Positions 47,737 through 59,056 of a stretch of DNA of 64,000 bases are shown here, piece after piece (within the stretch, counting starts at the first letter, position 1; every line of letters begins with the position of its first letter). This stretch comes from Populus alba (lineage: Eukaryota; Streptophyta; Magnoliopsida; Malpighiales; Salicaceae): contig NC_133300.1 of NCBI RefSeq assembly GCF_005239225.2, positions 3,067,875 through 3,131,874 on the forward strand, given 5' to 3'. The position numbers and the translations under genes are program-made. A model generated the notes under the pieces. The model had not been told where the DNA came from, made no database searches, and saw only the letters and a program-made list of their open reading frames with translations.

Positions 47737-50700
47737 CTGACAAAAGACAAGGTTCACAATACAAGAAGTTAATTTTTTTTTTTTTAAATACATATAGTAA
47801 CTTGGAAGAGGGGAGGAAATCTAACCTTTCATCCGAAGATGAGTTAAAAATGTAGTTGATTAACTTTAAATCCTCTGGACTCGTAGATTTGATCACCTTA
47901 AATGGACCTGCCTGGTGTCTAGGCATTTGATGTTCTGAATTTCCCTGTTGCTTTCTTGAACTAGACATTAAGCGATCTATAGTCTCGAAAAGTGAAGGTG
48001 AAAATATGTTGTCGATTAACTCAAAATGCTCTGGGCTGTCCGCTTCGATCACCATAAATGGAACAGGCTGATCTTTAGGTGTTCGCTGTTCTGCTTCTCT
48101 CTTTTTCTGACAATTTCTCAAGTGTTTAAGTAGATTGGTAGTTCCCCTAGTGCTTTCACCTCGATACCTCTTCTTACAATGTTTACAGATGGCCCATAAT
48201 GCACCATTGTCATCTTTCAACTTATAGAAGTCTTTCCACGCTTTGGATCTCGATTCTTTGGAACTTGGAGGTTTTATTGGACGAGGCCAACGGGGAGTTT
48301 TGGGCAATTTGGTGCCAGTAGTTTGTCCTTTGACTTCCTTATAAGAGATAGCCAAGTAATGTTAGATAATTTTGGGCATAATATACGCGTAGAATATGAT
48401 CAATAGAGCAATTCACCAAGTTATTATAGAGACCGAGATTGAGTTAAAAAAAGGTACCTGCTTACCATGCCCATCACTCAAACAGCTATCCAATGTAATG
48501 ATTATATCTTTTGTATTCAAACCGCCAATATCTGAAAACCCCTGTGAGCTGCCAGAAACAATAGATGCTGTTTCATCAGACTTCCCTGCCTTCTCAATCC
48601 CAGCTCTATTACCCCAAAGTCTCCATGAATTCCCACAGTTTTTGGTCAAGGTTGATATGATTTCCTTCATCAATACCAACTGTTCTGAAAGTTCTCTAGT
48701 TTCCAGAGGGAAAACAAGTTCTAATATATAATCAACATTACTCATGTAGGTGCTTGCAAGCTTAATTGCAAGAACAGCATGAAGGCCAAACTCCCATGCA
48801 ACATGAAGAAATGGATAATCGATTGCATCAAGGTCTGCAACGTCAGGGACAAATTGCATCTTTGATTGCAGTGCTTTCCCAGCTACCCCTTGCCCTTCCT
48901 CAAGAGGAGGTCCTTCAACACATGCCTCAACGAAACCTTTCATTCCTACATCATTAACAAAGCAAGCAGTATCCACGATGTGCAGCCTAAATCTCTCTCT
49001 TGAATTTGTATCTTCCTCTCTCCTGTCTGAAATCCATGTAAGAGCCATCGGCAGATCATGTACATGACATACATATTCTAATATGTCAAATATCTCAGCT
49101 GAAGCAGCGATCTGGTTAATTGAGAAGCACTGCAACAAGAATAATATGAACTTTTAATTGAGGTACAATAAAACACCGAAGTAAAGCACTTCTATAATAA
49201 CACCTATGAAATTTTATTTTGTTTATGCGGTGCAAACGGCTTCTTCTACCTCCATGGAGATTATCAAAATCTAAATCTAAAAATTCGCTAAAAAAGAATG
49301 TACATAGATATTAAAAATTCAATTAATGATTTTGTATTATTTATTAACACTCTCTCTCAAGTTAAAAGCTACTTGAATTATTTATTATTAAAACTATGAT
49401 ATCATGTTAATCACCCAAAATTTTGAGGAGGATGAACTCTAATAAATAATTTTATATTATTTAATAACTTTAGAAGACAATAGATTAAGTGAGGGTCCTT
49501 ATTTTACCAAATTGCCATTATATTTTTCTCAAAAGAATCATCTCATCGAAACGTTTAAACTTATTAGTTGAGATCTCAAGATATAATCCTCCTCAAGTGA
49601 GAACCCTTGAAGCTTGAGTTCAAGATATATAATTTATATTATTCTCTAGTATGCACTCCTTGAGTAAAAGCCATTGGACTTTGAACTCAAGATATGATTT
49701 ATTCTCTCAAGTGAATACTCTTAAACCTTGAAATTTATACAGACCAGTACTATATTATTCTTTATTTTTATCAAATAGAATTGAGACCCCGTTTATTTGC
49801 TGTAAAGTAGTTTCTTTTTGGAAAGTGAATTTAAGGAAAGTGAATTATTTTCCGATGTTTGGTGGTGTAATAGAAAATAAGTTGGAAAACACTTTCTAAT
49901 GTTTGGTTATATCATGGAAAATGAGCTGCAAAATAACTTATTAATGTTTTATTTTTCTCAAGTTTATTAAAATAATGAGGAATAAATCTTACAAATTAAA
50001 AAGTTGAATGAGAATGAAATTGAAAAAAAAATATAATTTCATAAATTATCTCAAATAAAATAAATAATAATCAAAATAATAGAGATTAAATCTAAAAAAT
50101 AAAAAAAAATGAAAGATGAAGAAATTATAATAATAATAATTAACATTTCTTAAATTATTTCATATAAAATAAGTAACAATCAAAAGAATGAGGACCAAAT
50201 TTGATAGATAAAAAAATTTCAATAAAAAAATGATAAGGAAAAAGCAAATAAACAATTATAAAAATGAGGACCAAAGTTAATATAAAAATTAAATTTTAAG
50301 AGATGAAATTAAAAAATAAATATTGAAAACAAAATATATATAGCAATCAAAAGTTTGAGGACCAAATTTGATAATTAGCAAATAATATAACATTTCTAAA
50401 ATTTTCACAATTTCCGGAAAGTGTTTTCCATCCAAATTTTCCAGGAAAACACTTTCCTGGAAACCAAGCCAAATTTTTCTTTAACTAGAAAGTGTTTTCC
50501 GTTGACCAACTTTTTTAATGGCAAATAAATACAGAAAAGTTTGAAAAATGGTTTTTCAGAAATCACTTTTCAGGAAACAAACATAGCCTGAGATGTTGAG
50601 ATTTGAATTTGTAAGTGTTTCATCATCAAGACTGATTTGACATCATGTCAAAGAACCATCTCACCTAAAATTTAAGCTGTTAGATGAGATACCAAGATAT

Positions 50701-52358
50701 AATTTATATTATTCTTCAACACATTTTATTCTAACTTAATCCTATTGATAGCTTTCTTTATAATTTTTTCATTAGAATGCAAATATGATTTAAAGCCATA
50801 TTGGCTCATTTAATGATGCAATCTAATGGAAACTATCAATCTGACGAAGGGGACAAATTTGACCAATACACAATAAAATAAAGTGGTTTTTCCATTATGA
50901 CAGAAATAGAGAAAACGATACCTCTGTCGACCGCATACTTCCTCTCATCATGATAGTAGCATCATCTGCGTCGTCTTCATGGGATACAGAATTGCTTGCT
51001 TTCCCGGACTCCCGACTGGCATCTTGTGCCATGTTAAAACTGCCCAGCATAGATCCTAGGTCTCCTATCTCCATGCTTATTGACTCTGCATAGTCAATAT
51101 TATTATTACCGCAGCCAAAAAACATGCATTTCAATAATTACTTCATGAAACCAAACTATATTTAGTACATTAAATAACTAGGTTTCTTAATCAGTAGAAA
51201 CTCTGATAGATGTAATTAATTGTAGGAAGCAGTGTGCTCACCATCGTGAGTTAGGTCAGGTTTCCAAGCCGAAGAGATAGCGAAAGGGTAATCGAGCCGG
51301 CAGAGCAGGGGACGCCGATTCTTTTCTTCTATTCTGTATTCATTAGTCTTGTTATTAAAAAACATAGTTTCACGGAACAATATGCGAGCAGGATGAAAAC
51401 CAGCTCGAAACAGTCTGTCTCGCCACTGAGCCCATGTCTCATGTCGCTCAACATGGCCGATGCCCTCTTCAGCCACCACTTTGCTGATCTGGCGCCTAAA
51501 ATTCCTCTCCCATAGAACTCTATAATCTTCAAGCTTTTCAAATTTATCCTCCTCGAGGGAGTCAAACATAACAGAGTAATACTTGAATGATTTGCCGAGG
51601 CGGTCCATCAAATCGGGACTGTTATGATCCGCTTCCTGTTCGACAATTACCATGACCTCTGGTTTGAGGTCCTTCAATTTTGACATCACCAGATTGAATA
51701 TTGCACTGGGTACTGCAAGCAATTTGTGTAGTTCAAATTCCCATTCCACCACCACCGCCTCTCCCTTGCTTCTTCTGCCGAGTTGGAGAGTAGCTCCAAC
51801 TATCTCACCCGCACTATTAGCAAGATATTCTCCATACTCGAAATCAATTTGATGGTTTTCAGCCGTTTTAGTGAGGATCAAACTAATTAACTTGAGGTAC
51901 CCAAGATGTTTTGATAATTTTGGCCCGACGAAAGTTATCCGGTATGACAACCGGCTACCAAGCTCGCTTGCAAGCACTTTCATCAGAGTAGCATGCTGCC
52001 AGATATCCACCGCAACGGAAAAGTCAATAATGTGAACTTGTTTTTTTCCACGCAGTGCATCGTAGAAGGGAGGCATGATGGTGTAGCTAGCAAACGAGAG
52101 GAAAGGTTCGAATTTGCAACCGAGGATGTCCATATCTTCTCTGAAACGTACCAACGGCATAGGATTTCGAGGATACAGTTTATACAGTCGCCGAACAAGA
52201 GCTTCAGCGAAGTATTTGACAACTTTTCTTGTGGCTAAATTGGCTTCGGTGGAACTTTGGAGTCCGATTTCCTTGAAGAGTGAATCTGCATGTTTCAGAT
52301 CACCATCTTCAATTGCCTGAGCGCATTCCATCAATTTTTCAAGAAGGGGAGGGGCCAT
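46323..52358 (-). CDS. Composite gene: GRAS, NLP-type GAF-like exon, BED zinc finger, Ulp1/SENP protease (10 exons)
   Basis: Exons: 52358-51242, 51085-50922, 49129-48458, 48337-47826, 47736-47562, 47446-47354, 47258-47121, 46919-46804, 46702-46633, 46553-46323. Every intron is GT-AG and every junction keeps phase, giving 3288 nt and about 1095 residues. Domain order: GRAS 1-372 (VHIID at 108-112, SAW at 363-365); linker 373-427; NLP second GAF-like region 428-651; BED zinc finger about 685-727 (Cys702, Cys705, His723, Cys727); C48 protease about 823-1095, with His923, Asp940, Gln992 or Gln993, and Cys999 in YDCGVYV. Known family roles: GRAS proteins are transcriptional regulators, NLP N-terminal regions sense nitrate, BED fingers bind DNA, and Ulp1 enzymes cleave SUMO. 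The joint function is unknown. The ATG at 52358 is used because the earlier in-frame start is only a TTG. Main alternative: two or three neighbouring genes or pseudogenes that happen to be in phase. Confidence 0.62.
47826..48337 (-). other. Exon 4 of the composite gene: BED zinc finger plus internal repeat
   Basis: A 512-nt exon. WKDFYKLKDD is followed by CKHC, a GTTNLLKH segment and C after HLRN, the C2HC arrangement of BED fingers of hAT transposases and their domesticated relatives. After the finger, a 23-residue motif starting PFMVIEADSPE (744-766) recurs as PFKVIKSTSPE (796-818), each ending in LI and IF. Start and end phases (0 and 2) match the neighbours. Confidence 0.82.
48458..49129 (-). 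other. Exon 3 of the composite gene: NLP-derived GAF-like region
   Basis: A 672-nt exon homologous to exon 3 of the NLP gene at 10727-9969. Both start with a Cys codon at phase 0 and share VCHxHxLPxALTWI, DTACxVND, GFVxAC, EEGQGxAGKALQS, FGLHAVLAIKLASTY ([18 protein letters not shown]) and YILE. The first GAF-like half (exons 1-2 of NLP), the RWP-RK domain and the PB1 domain are absent. The donor is set at 48458/48457 (CAG|GTACC); GTAAGC a few bases upstream is a second possible donor but would break the phase. Confidence 0.85.
49787..50588. mobile_element. 802-bp MITE in intron 2 of the composite gene
   Basis: Ends related as CCGTTTATTTGCTG (left) and, reverse-complemented, ATGTTTGTTTCCTG (right), flanked by TGAGA at 49782-49786 and 50589-50593. 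Subterminal segments carry GGAAAGTG/CACTTTCC motifs. The body has alternating AGGACCAAA blocks. It has no ORF. It is better preserved than its relative at 15085-16015. Confidence 0.68.
50922..51085 (-). other. Exon 2 of the composite gene: linker of unknown origin
   Basis: A 164-nt exon that joins the GRAS exon in phase 1 and the NLP-derived exon in phase 0. It encodes an acidic, Ser-rich stretch (SISMEIGDLGSML, then SVSHEDDADDATIMMRG). I recognise no family in it. It may be a mutated copy of another NLP or GRAS exon, or intronic sequence that became an exon. Confidence 0.6.
51242..52358 (-). other. Exon 1 of the composite gene: complete GRAS domain, DELLA type without DELLA motif
   Basis: A 1117-nt exon. 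Motifs in order: LMECAQAIEDGDLKHAD and VKYFAEALVRRLYKLYP (first leucine-rich region), VHIIDFS (108-114), FEYGEYLANSAGEI, VEWEFELHKLLAVPSAI, VEQEADHNSPDLMDR, YYSVMFDSLEED (PFYRE area), RNFRRQISKVVAEEG and RHETWAQWRDRLFRAGF, ending in ISSAWKPDL. The sequence is closest to the GAI/RGA branch, but the N-terminal DELLA/TVHYNP region for gibberellin-receptor binding is missing. Without splicing the frame would stop a few codons after 51242, so a short separate GRAS protein is the main alternative. Confidence 0.88.
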
Positions 52359-52432
52359 TTTTAGCAATAAATGAAGCTGTGAATTTATCTATCGTTTTCT
52401 GGTACATGGTTTTATGCAGGTAACTATTTGCC

Positions 52433-52439
52433 TTTATAG
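52433..52439 (-). promoter_or_regulatory. Likely TATA box of the composite gene
   Basis: CTATAAAG on the minus strand, about 75 bases upstream of the ATG at 52358. That would put transcription start near 52405 and leave a short 5' UTR. Found by pattern only. Confidence 0.45.
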
Positions 52440-53617
52440 ATGGTCACAAGTCATCTCCTATAATTCTGTACTATTATTATTTCTTAAAGTTGACTTCCCA
52501 TCCCAGCATAGAAGTGATCATCATTGACATTTTGATTACATCGAAAAGCCAACAGAGACAAAGTGCAAAAAAAATTCTGACAAGAAACTACTAAGAACAT
52601 GATAAATTGTTTCATTTTTATTGGTACGTGAGTTTCAAGATTGGATGGAATTAGACCACTTGATAATTGAAAATCAGTTAATCAAGATGTTATAGCTAGA
52701 GTCAAGATGCAAACAAGATAAACAAATTTAATCAATATATTACTCTAACTAAAGAGGGCAATGGACAAGACAGACAAGCTACGCCTACTTAGGCCTTCAA
52801 AAACAAGTGCCACTGAACGGGGAAGGACAGCCCTGCACACCTGCCTTAATATATATTTTATTACTCTAAGTATTCGGACTAACTTTCGTGTACTTTAACT
52901 AATTCTATAAGTTTTGAAAATAACAACCATATAAGATTTTAATGGCCCTGAAATTTATGAGGCTTGAATGGGCGACCTCTAGAAAATAAACTCAAGATCT
53001 AATCAGTTAAACTACATTCCTCGAGATTACTTGTCCTAAAATATCATACAATAATCAACATGCCGCTTGCTTGGATAGACCATGTGTTATCTTCTAGTAC
53101 AATTTCCAACAACCTTCTTTTGCTTGGAAATTAGAGGCTTACAGTTTGGATCTAAAATATCAAACTTCAACCTCTTTCACTATAAACATCTAAAATATAC
53201 TCTAACAATCTTCATAAACTTATTTCCATCCCAAGACACATTTTAATTAACCTAAAACTTTGCAAATCAAATCAAATCAAATTAAAAAAAAAAAAAGCTC
53301 AAGGCTTTTAGCCAACACCAACTTTCCTCACCAACCTGAATACAAGGAAGCTAAGATCAATGATTTCTGTGACTAAAAATATCAAATCAAGATTTTCTTT
53401 CTTCACCTCTCTATCTCTCCCCTCAAATTTATCCTCGGAACAAAATAAAACATTAAATGGAATTAATCATCCACAAGCAATTGTTATAAAAAAAAAGAAC
53501 AAGGATTGAGTTGTAAGAACAAACTCAATAGAGAAGAAGAAACCATATCTATATATATACCCTTTGCTTTTTTCCCACTAATAAATATTCTCCCATTGAT
53601 GATAGAGTTCATCAATA
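52440..53617. other. Upstream region of the composite gene
   Basis: No gene seen. Around 52625-52700 the sequence (TTTCAAGATTGG, GGAATTAGACCACTTG, ATCAAGATGTTATA) resembles the downstream-flank repeat of units A and B, which suggests a relic of the next array unit. A SINE lies at 52925-53035. Confidence 0.5.
52925..53035 (-). mobile_element. tRNA-derived SINE
   Basis: On the minus strand, an A-box-like TGTAGTTTAACTGATTAGA is followed by a B-box-like CCATTCAAGCC. The head (GAGGAATGTAGTTTAACTG) resembles that of the SINE at 25774 (GAGGGATGTAGCTTAACTA), so both probably belong to one family. Confidence 0.55.
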
Positions 53618-53693
53618 GTGTTTGGAACCACCCATAACCCCACCATACCATGAATCTGTGAAGCTAGCTAGCACCATCACCAATTAGTGCTAC

Positions 53694-54137
53694 TGATGTA
53701 GAACCAGTTGCAGCTTGAAGAATAGATTGCAAAAGGGAAGTCTAACTGCAGCAGAATCAGCAACAACAACTCATGGCAGAGGCAATGCTGAAGAGACAAA
53801 TCAGGAGTTGCAGCTGGCTTTTCCATTCTATTTTAGGACTTTCAATTTACGTTTTAAATATCAGAATTTAATTACCGTCAGGACTCTATTATATTTTTCC
53901 TATTTCAGTATTTCTTTCCTAAACAGTTTAATCCTAGTTGAACTAGGATGTGCAACTTATATAAAGACTGCTTATTTTCATTGTAAGGCACCTTTTAATT
54001 TTGATAATAAACCTTCTCTTTGAGAATTCTATTCTCTAGCTCGTGGAATCGGGCAGTTCTTGTGTTTGTGGATTCGAACAATTAGTGTCTTTCAAAGCAG
54101 ACGGTGATCTGTTTTCTTCAAAGCTTCCACTACGTCA
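53694..54137 (+). repeat. Gypsy element 5' LTR
   Basis: A 444-bp LTR with a TATA box TATATAAA at 53958-53965 and the polyadenylation-like AATAAA near 54005. Confidence 0.92.
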
Positions 54138-54169
54138 GTTCGTATCAGAGTAGGCTTAATCCTGATCAG

Positions 54170-57100
54170 ATGGCGAATGCATGAAATGAAAGAGAAATCC
54201 TTGGCGGCGATGAAAGTGAGGATAATTTGGTTACAGGAGTAGAATTCAGGAATTTCCAACATGTAACACAACAAACATTACGAGAGATCCAGGCAGCTCT
54301 TGCTAGGCTAATAGCAGGAAATCATCAAAGAGGTAATGATCCTCCCGATCGTCACCCCTACAGAAACAGAACTGACGTTATGTTTGAACGTTATCCAAGG
54401 ATACCACAAAGGCAAACAAACTATGAAGATACATTGAGCGAGGATGAAGATGAAGCTGAAACCATGCTTCAGGGTAATCGCAGGGGAAACCAAAAAGAGC
54501 CAGACCGACAAACATTTCGCATGAAGATGGATTTACCCAGTTTTAATGGCCAACTTCAAATTGAAGGATTCCTTGACTGGCTGGTATTAGTTGAATGATT
54601 TTTCGATTATATGGACACCTCTGAAGACAAAAAGGTCAAACTAGTTGCATACAAGCTCCTAGAAGGAGCCTTTGCATGGTGGGAGCAACTACAAACCATA
54701 CGATTGCGACAAGGAAAGGGGATGGTTCAGACATGGGCTAAAATGAAACGACTACTGTGATCTCGATATCTACCCCCAGATTATGAACAAACTCTGTTTA
54801 AACAATATCAAGATTGCAGGCAGGGAAGTAGAACTGTCGAGACTTTCCTAGAAGAGTTCCACCGGTTATCATCTCGAAATAACCTGCTGGAAAAAGAGGC
54901 ACAACAAGTGGCTAGGTTTGTTGGGGGACTACGTTGGACTATACAGGATCGAGTGGCAATGCAAACAATATATACCTTAACTGAAGTAGTAGCACTAGCT
55001 ATTAAGGTGGAAACCTAACTAGACAGATCAAGGATTGCAACCGGAGCAAGAAGTTTGGTGGACAATAATTGGACTACAATAAACAAAGGAAAAGCTCTCA
55101 TAGCACAACCATCCTTCTCTAACACTGTGAATAACAATGGAGCGCCCACAAAACCAGTCCCTATTGCACCACCAGAAATAGCACCCCGCAATCCTTATGC
55201 TCGTTCGGGAGCTGATAAATGCTATAGGTGTGGACAACCGGGACACCGTTCCAACCAATGTCTAAGGAGGGGCACTGTAAACTTAGTGGAACCAGAAGAA
55301 GACTGCAGACGCGAGGCAGACAAAAATGAAGCATTCTATGCATATGAAGAGGAAGAGATAATAGGCAGTGATGAAGGAGAACTTTTATCACATTCTCTAG
55401 TGGTCCAACGACTGTTGTTGATGCCAAAACGAGAAAAGCCATCCCAACGACACAAGATATTCAGAACCAGATGCACTGTAAACAAAAGGGTTTGTGATAT
55501 TATTATCGGCAGTGGTAGTAGCGAGAACATAGTATCAAAGGTCATGGTTACCAAACTAGGGTTACAAACTAGAAAGCACCCTGCCCCGTATAAAATTGGA
55601 TGGATCAAACGAGGAAGTGAAGTGAAGATAACTGAAACCTGTCACATTAAATTCTCAATTAGGAAGAGCTACATAGATGAGGTTATATGTGACATAGTAG
55701 AAATGGATGCCTGCCACATAATTTTAGGACGCCCTTGGCAGTATGATGTGGATGCTCCTTACAGGGGTCGTGATAACGTGTATGTCTTCATGAAGGGTGA
55801 CCTAAAAGTCATACTAGGACCCATAAAAGAAGGGCTCACCAGCAGCGAGACGAAGATAGAAAAATCTAGTACTGTTAATGGACGACGAAAAATTCATGGA
55901 AGAAGCTAAGGAAGCCTAAGAGATTTTTGCGATAGTAGTGGGAGGAGAAGTCGGCAGGGAATCCAATGACATTCCACGAACACTAATGTCTTTACTGGAA
56001 GAATTTCAGGAAATTATACCCATGGAATTGCCTAATGGGTTACCTCTCGTACTGGACATACAACACCAGATTGATTTTATGCCAGGAGCCAGTTTACCTA
56101 ATCGTCCACATTACCGGATGAACCCCAAAGAAAGTTAAAGCCAGGTTGAAGAACTGATAAAAAAGGGTTTGGTACAAGAGAGCATGAGTCCTTATGCGGT
56201 TCCAACATTGTTAGTTCTGAAGGAGGATGGCAGTTGGTGCATGTGCATTGACAGTCGGGCAATCAATAAAATCACTATCAAATATAGATTCCCCATCCCT
56301 CGGTTAGAAGACATGTTGTCTGGATCCAAAGTCTTCTTGAAAATTGACTTGTGCAGCGAGTACCATCAAATTCGAATCAGACCAGGCGATGAGTGGAAGA
56401 CTACTTTTAAAACGAAGGAGGGATTATACGAATGGTTAGTAATACCATTTAGACTAACCAATGCACCCAGTACCTTCATGCGTTTCATGAACCAAGTATT
56501 AAAACCTTTTACAGGAAAATTTGTTGTGGTATACTTTGATGATATATTAATATATAGTCAAACCCAATCTGACCATGTTGCGCACCTGAGAGAAGTACTT
56601 CAAATCCTACAGCAAAATAAGTTGTATGTTAATCTGAAGAAGTGTAGCTTTATGACCAGCAGCTTATTATTTTTGGGATTCATAGTAAGTGCAGATGGAA
56701 TCAAGGTGGATGAAGAAAAAATTCGTGCCATTAGAGAGTGGCCAACTCCACAAACGGTAAGTGAGGTCCGTAGTTTTAATGGCCTGGCAAAATTTTACAG
56801 GTAATTCGTGAGGGACTTTAGTCAAATTATTGCACCCATTACTGAATGCATGAAAAAAGGGGAAATTCCATTAGGGAGAAGAAGCATAATAGAGTTTTAT
56901 GCTGATTAAAGATAAACTATCCTCCGCCCCAATCTTAGCACTACCAGATTTTGACAAACTGTTCCAGGTAGAGTGCGAAGCTTCTATTGTCGGCATTAGT
57001 GCTGTGCTATCCCAAGACGGCAGACCAATCACATTTTATTGTGAAAAACTCAATGAAGCTCGCCGGAAATGGTCTACCTATGAGCTGGAACTATATGCTG

Positions 57101-58612
57101 TTTTTCGTGCCTTGAAAGTCTGGGAGCACTATCTAGTGCAACGAGAACTTGTATTATTCAGCAACCATCAAGCATTAAAATTTCTCAACAGCTAGAACAA
57201 TATCAATCGGATGCATGCTCGCTGGATCTCTTTCATACAGCGCTTCAACTTCTCCTTGAAACACAAAGCAAGTTGTTTGAATCGGGCAACTGATGCCTTA
57301 AGCCGGCAAGCACTACTGTTGGTCACCCTACAAACTGAGTTCACAAGATTTGACTACCTTAAAGAATTATATGCAACCGATGAAGACTTTCAGGATGTTT
57401 GGGAAAAGTGTGAAGAAGGGACCTCATTAGGCGGGTTACATATCCAGGAGGGATATCTCTTTCGTGGCAACCAATTATGCATCCCCAGGAGCTCACTACG
57501 AGCTCAGATAATCCATGAATTACACAGTGGAGGCTTGGGCGGACACTTGGGACGAGATAAAACCATAGCTTTGGCTGAAGAGAGGTATTATTGGCCGCAA
57601 TTGAAACATGATATTGGAAATCATGTTAAGAGATGCCCCATCTGTCAAGCTACCAAAGGCCAGTCCCAAAATACTGGTTTATACATGCCTCCAACCATTC
57701 CAACAGCACCATGGGAGGATCTCTCCATGGACTTTGTCTTAGGCCTCCCACGCACCCAACGCGGATTTGATTCTGTATTCGTAGTAGTCGACATGTATTC
57801 TAAAATGACCTACTTTATTGCTTGCAAAAAGACCGTGGATGCAATTCATGTCGCAAATCTATTTTTTAAAGAGATTGTTCATCTACATGGGGTTCCCAAA
57901 TCCATCACTTTCGACAGAGACACCGAATTCTTAAGCCATTTTTAGAGAACTTTATGGCGGCGATTTGACACATCCCTGAACTTCAGCAACACCAGCCATC
58001 CCCAGTCCGATGGCCAAACAGAAGTAATGAACCACACTCTTGGGAACCTCATCCGTTGTCTTTTTGGCATAAAGCCAAATAGTGGGATGTTACTCTTGCT
58101 CAAGTTGAATTTGCCTATAACAATATGCTCAACCGGTCTACAGGGAAGACACCATTCCAGATTGTTTACTGTTGTCTACCACACCATGCCTTAGACTTGG
58201 TTCCTCTGCCTAAACTACCTGGTTTAAGTATTTCAGCTGACAATATGGCCGAACAGATAACAACTATTCAAGACCAAGTGAGGCACAATCTAGAGACATC
58301 CAACGCCAAATATAAAGCAGCAGTTGATAAGAAGAGAAGAGCTCAAGTATTTCAAGCAGGCAACCTCGTAATGGTTTACTTGCGCAAAGGACGATTGTCT
58401 GTCAGTACCTACAATAAATTGAAAGACAAAAAATATGGACCTTTCTAGGTTCTACACAAAATCAATGACAATGCCTATATCATCGACCTTCCAGCCGACA
58501 TGGACATTTCTCCTACTTTCATTGTCGCAGATTTGTATGCATATCATCCCCCTGACAAGGCGTCTTCACACATAACTCACTCGAGGTCGAGTTCTTCTCA
58601 GGCAAGGGAGAT
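54170..58612 (+). pseudogene. Gypsy gag-pol, many nonsense codons
   Basis: The gag start ATG at 54170 is followed by TGA at codon 5 (54182-54184). Gag continues past further stops after 54598, near 54760 and near 55018, then shows a CCHC knuckle CYRCGQPGHRSNQC (about 55220). A retroviral-type protease follows with DIIIGSGSSENIVS, where the usual DTG/DSG is altered to GSG. RT (56169-56804) has [11 protein letters not shown]. RNase H is at 56899-57195. Integrase has a zinc finger ([26 protein letters not shown]) and a core [10 protein letters not shown]. Two frameshifts lie near 56850-56870 and 58060-58090. No chromodomain was seen. Many stops are explained by C-to-T or G-to-A change of Arg, Gln or Trp codons. 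Confidence 0.9.
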
Positions 58613-59056
58613 TGATGTAGAACCAGTTGCAGCTTGAAGAATAGATTGCAAAAGGGAAGTCTAACTGCAACAGAATCAATAACAATAGCTCATGGCAGAG
58701 ACAATGCCGAAGAGACAAATCAGGAGTTGCAGTTGGCTTTTCCATTCTATTTTAGGACTTTCCATTTACGTTTTAAATATTAGAATTTAATTACCGTCAA
58801 GACTTTATTATGTTTTTCCTATTTCAGTATTTCTTTCCTAAACAGTTTAATCCTAGTTGAACTAGGATGTGCAGCTTATATAAAGACTGCTTATTTTCAT
58901 TGTAAGGCACCTTTTAATTTTGATAATAAACCTTCTCTTTGAGAATTCTATTCTCTAGCTCGTGGAATCGGGCAGCTCTTGTGTTTGTGGATTCGAACAA
59001 TTAGTGTCTTTCAAAGCAGACGGTGATCTGTTTTCTTCAAAGCTTCCGCTACGTCA
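58613..59056 (+). repeat. Gypsy element 3' LTR
   Basis: A 444-bp partner of the 5' LTR. About 16 differences, mostly A/G and C/T. Confidence 0.92.

Larger units (their letters stand above)
53694..59056 (+). mobile_element. Ty3/gypsy LTR retrotransposon, decayed
   Basis: Two 444-bp LTRs (53694-54137 and 58613-59056; TGATGTAGAACC ... TACGTCA) differ at about 16 positions by eye, mostly transitions. The target duplication is GCTAC (53689-53693 and 59057-59061). A primer-site-like TCGTATCAGAG follows the 5' LTR and a polypurine tract GGCAAGGGAGAT precedes the 3' LTR. Order is gag, protease, RT, RNase H, integrase, as in gypsy elements. It is the oldest of the three full-length elements here. Confidence 0.93.

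Noticed and set aside
46323..52358. Treating GRAS, NLP/BED and Ulp1 parts as independent genes
   Set aside because: Not excluded, but all nine junctions are in phase, no internal start with promoter-like sequence was seen before the GAF or BED exons, and the BED-to-Ulp1 junction splits a codon. RNA data would decide.
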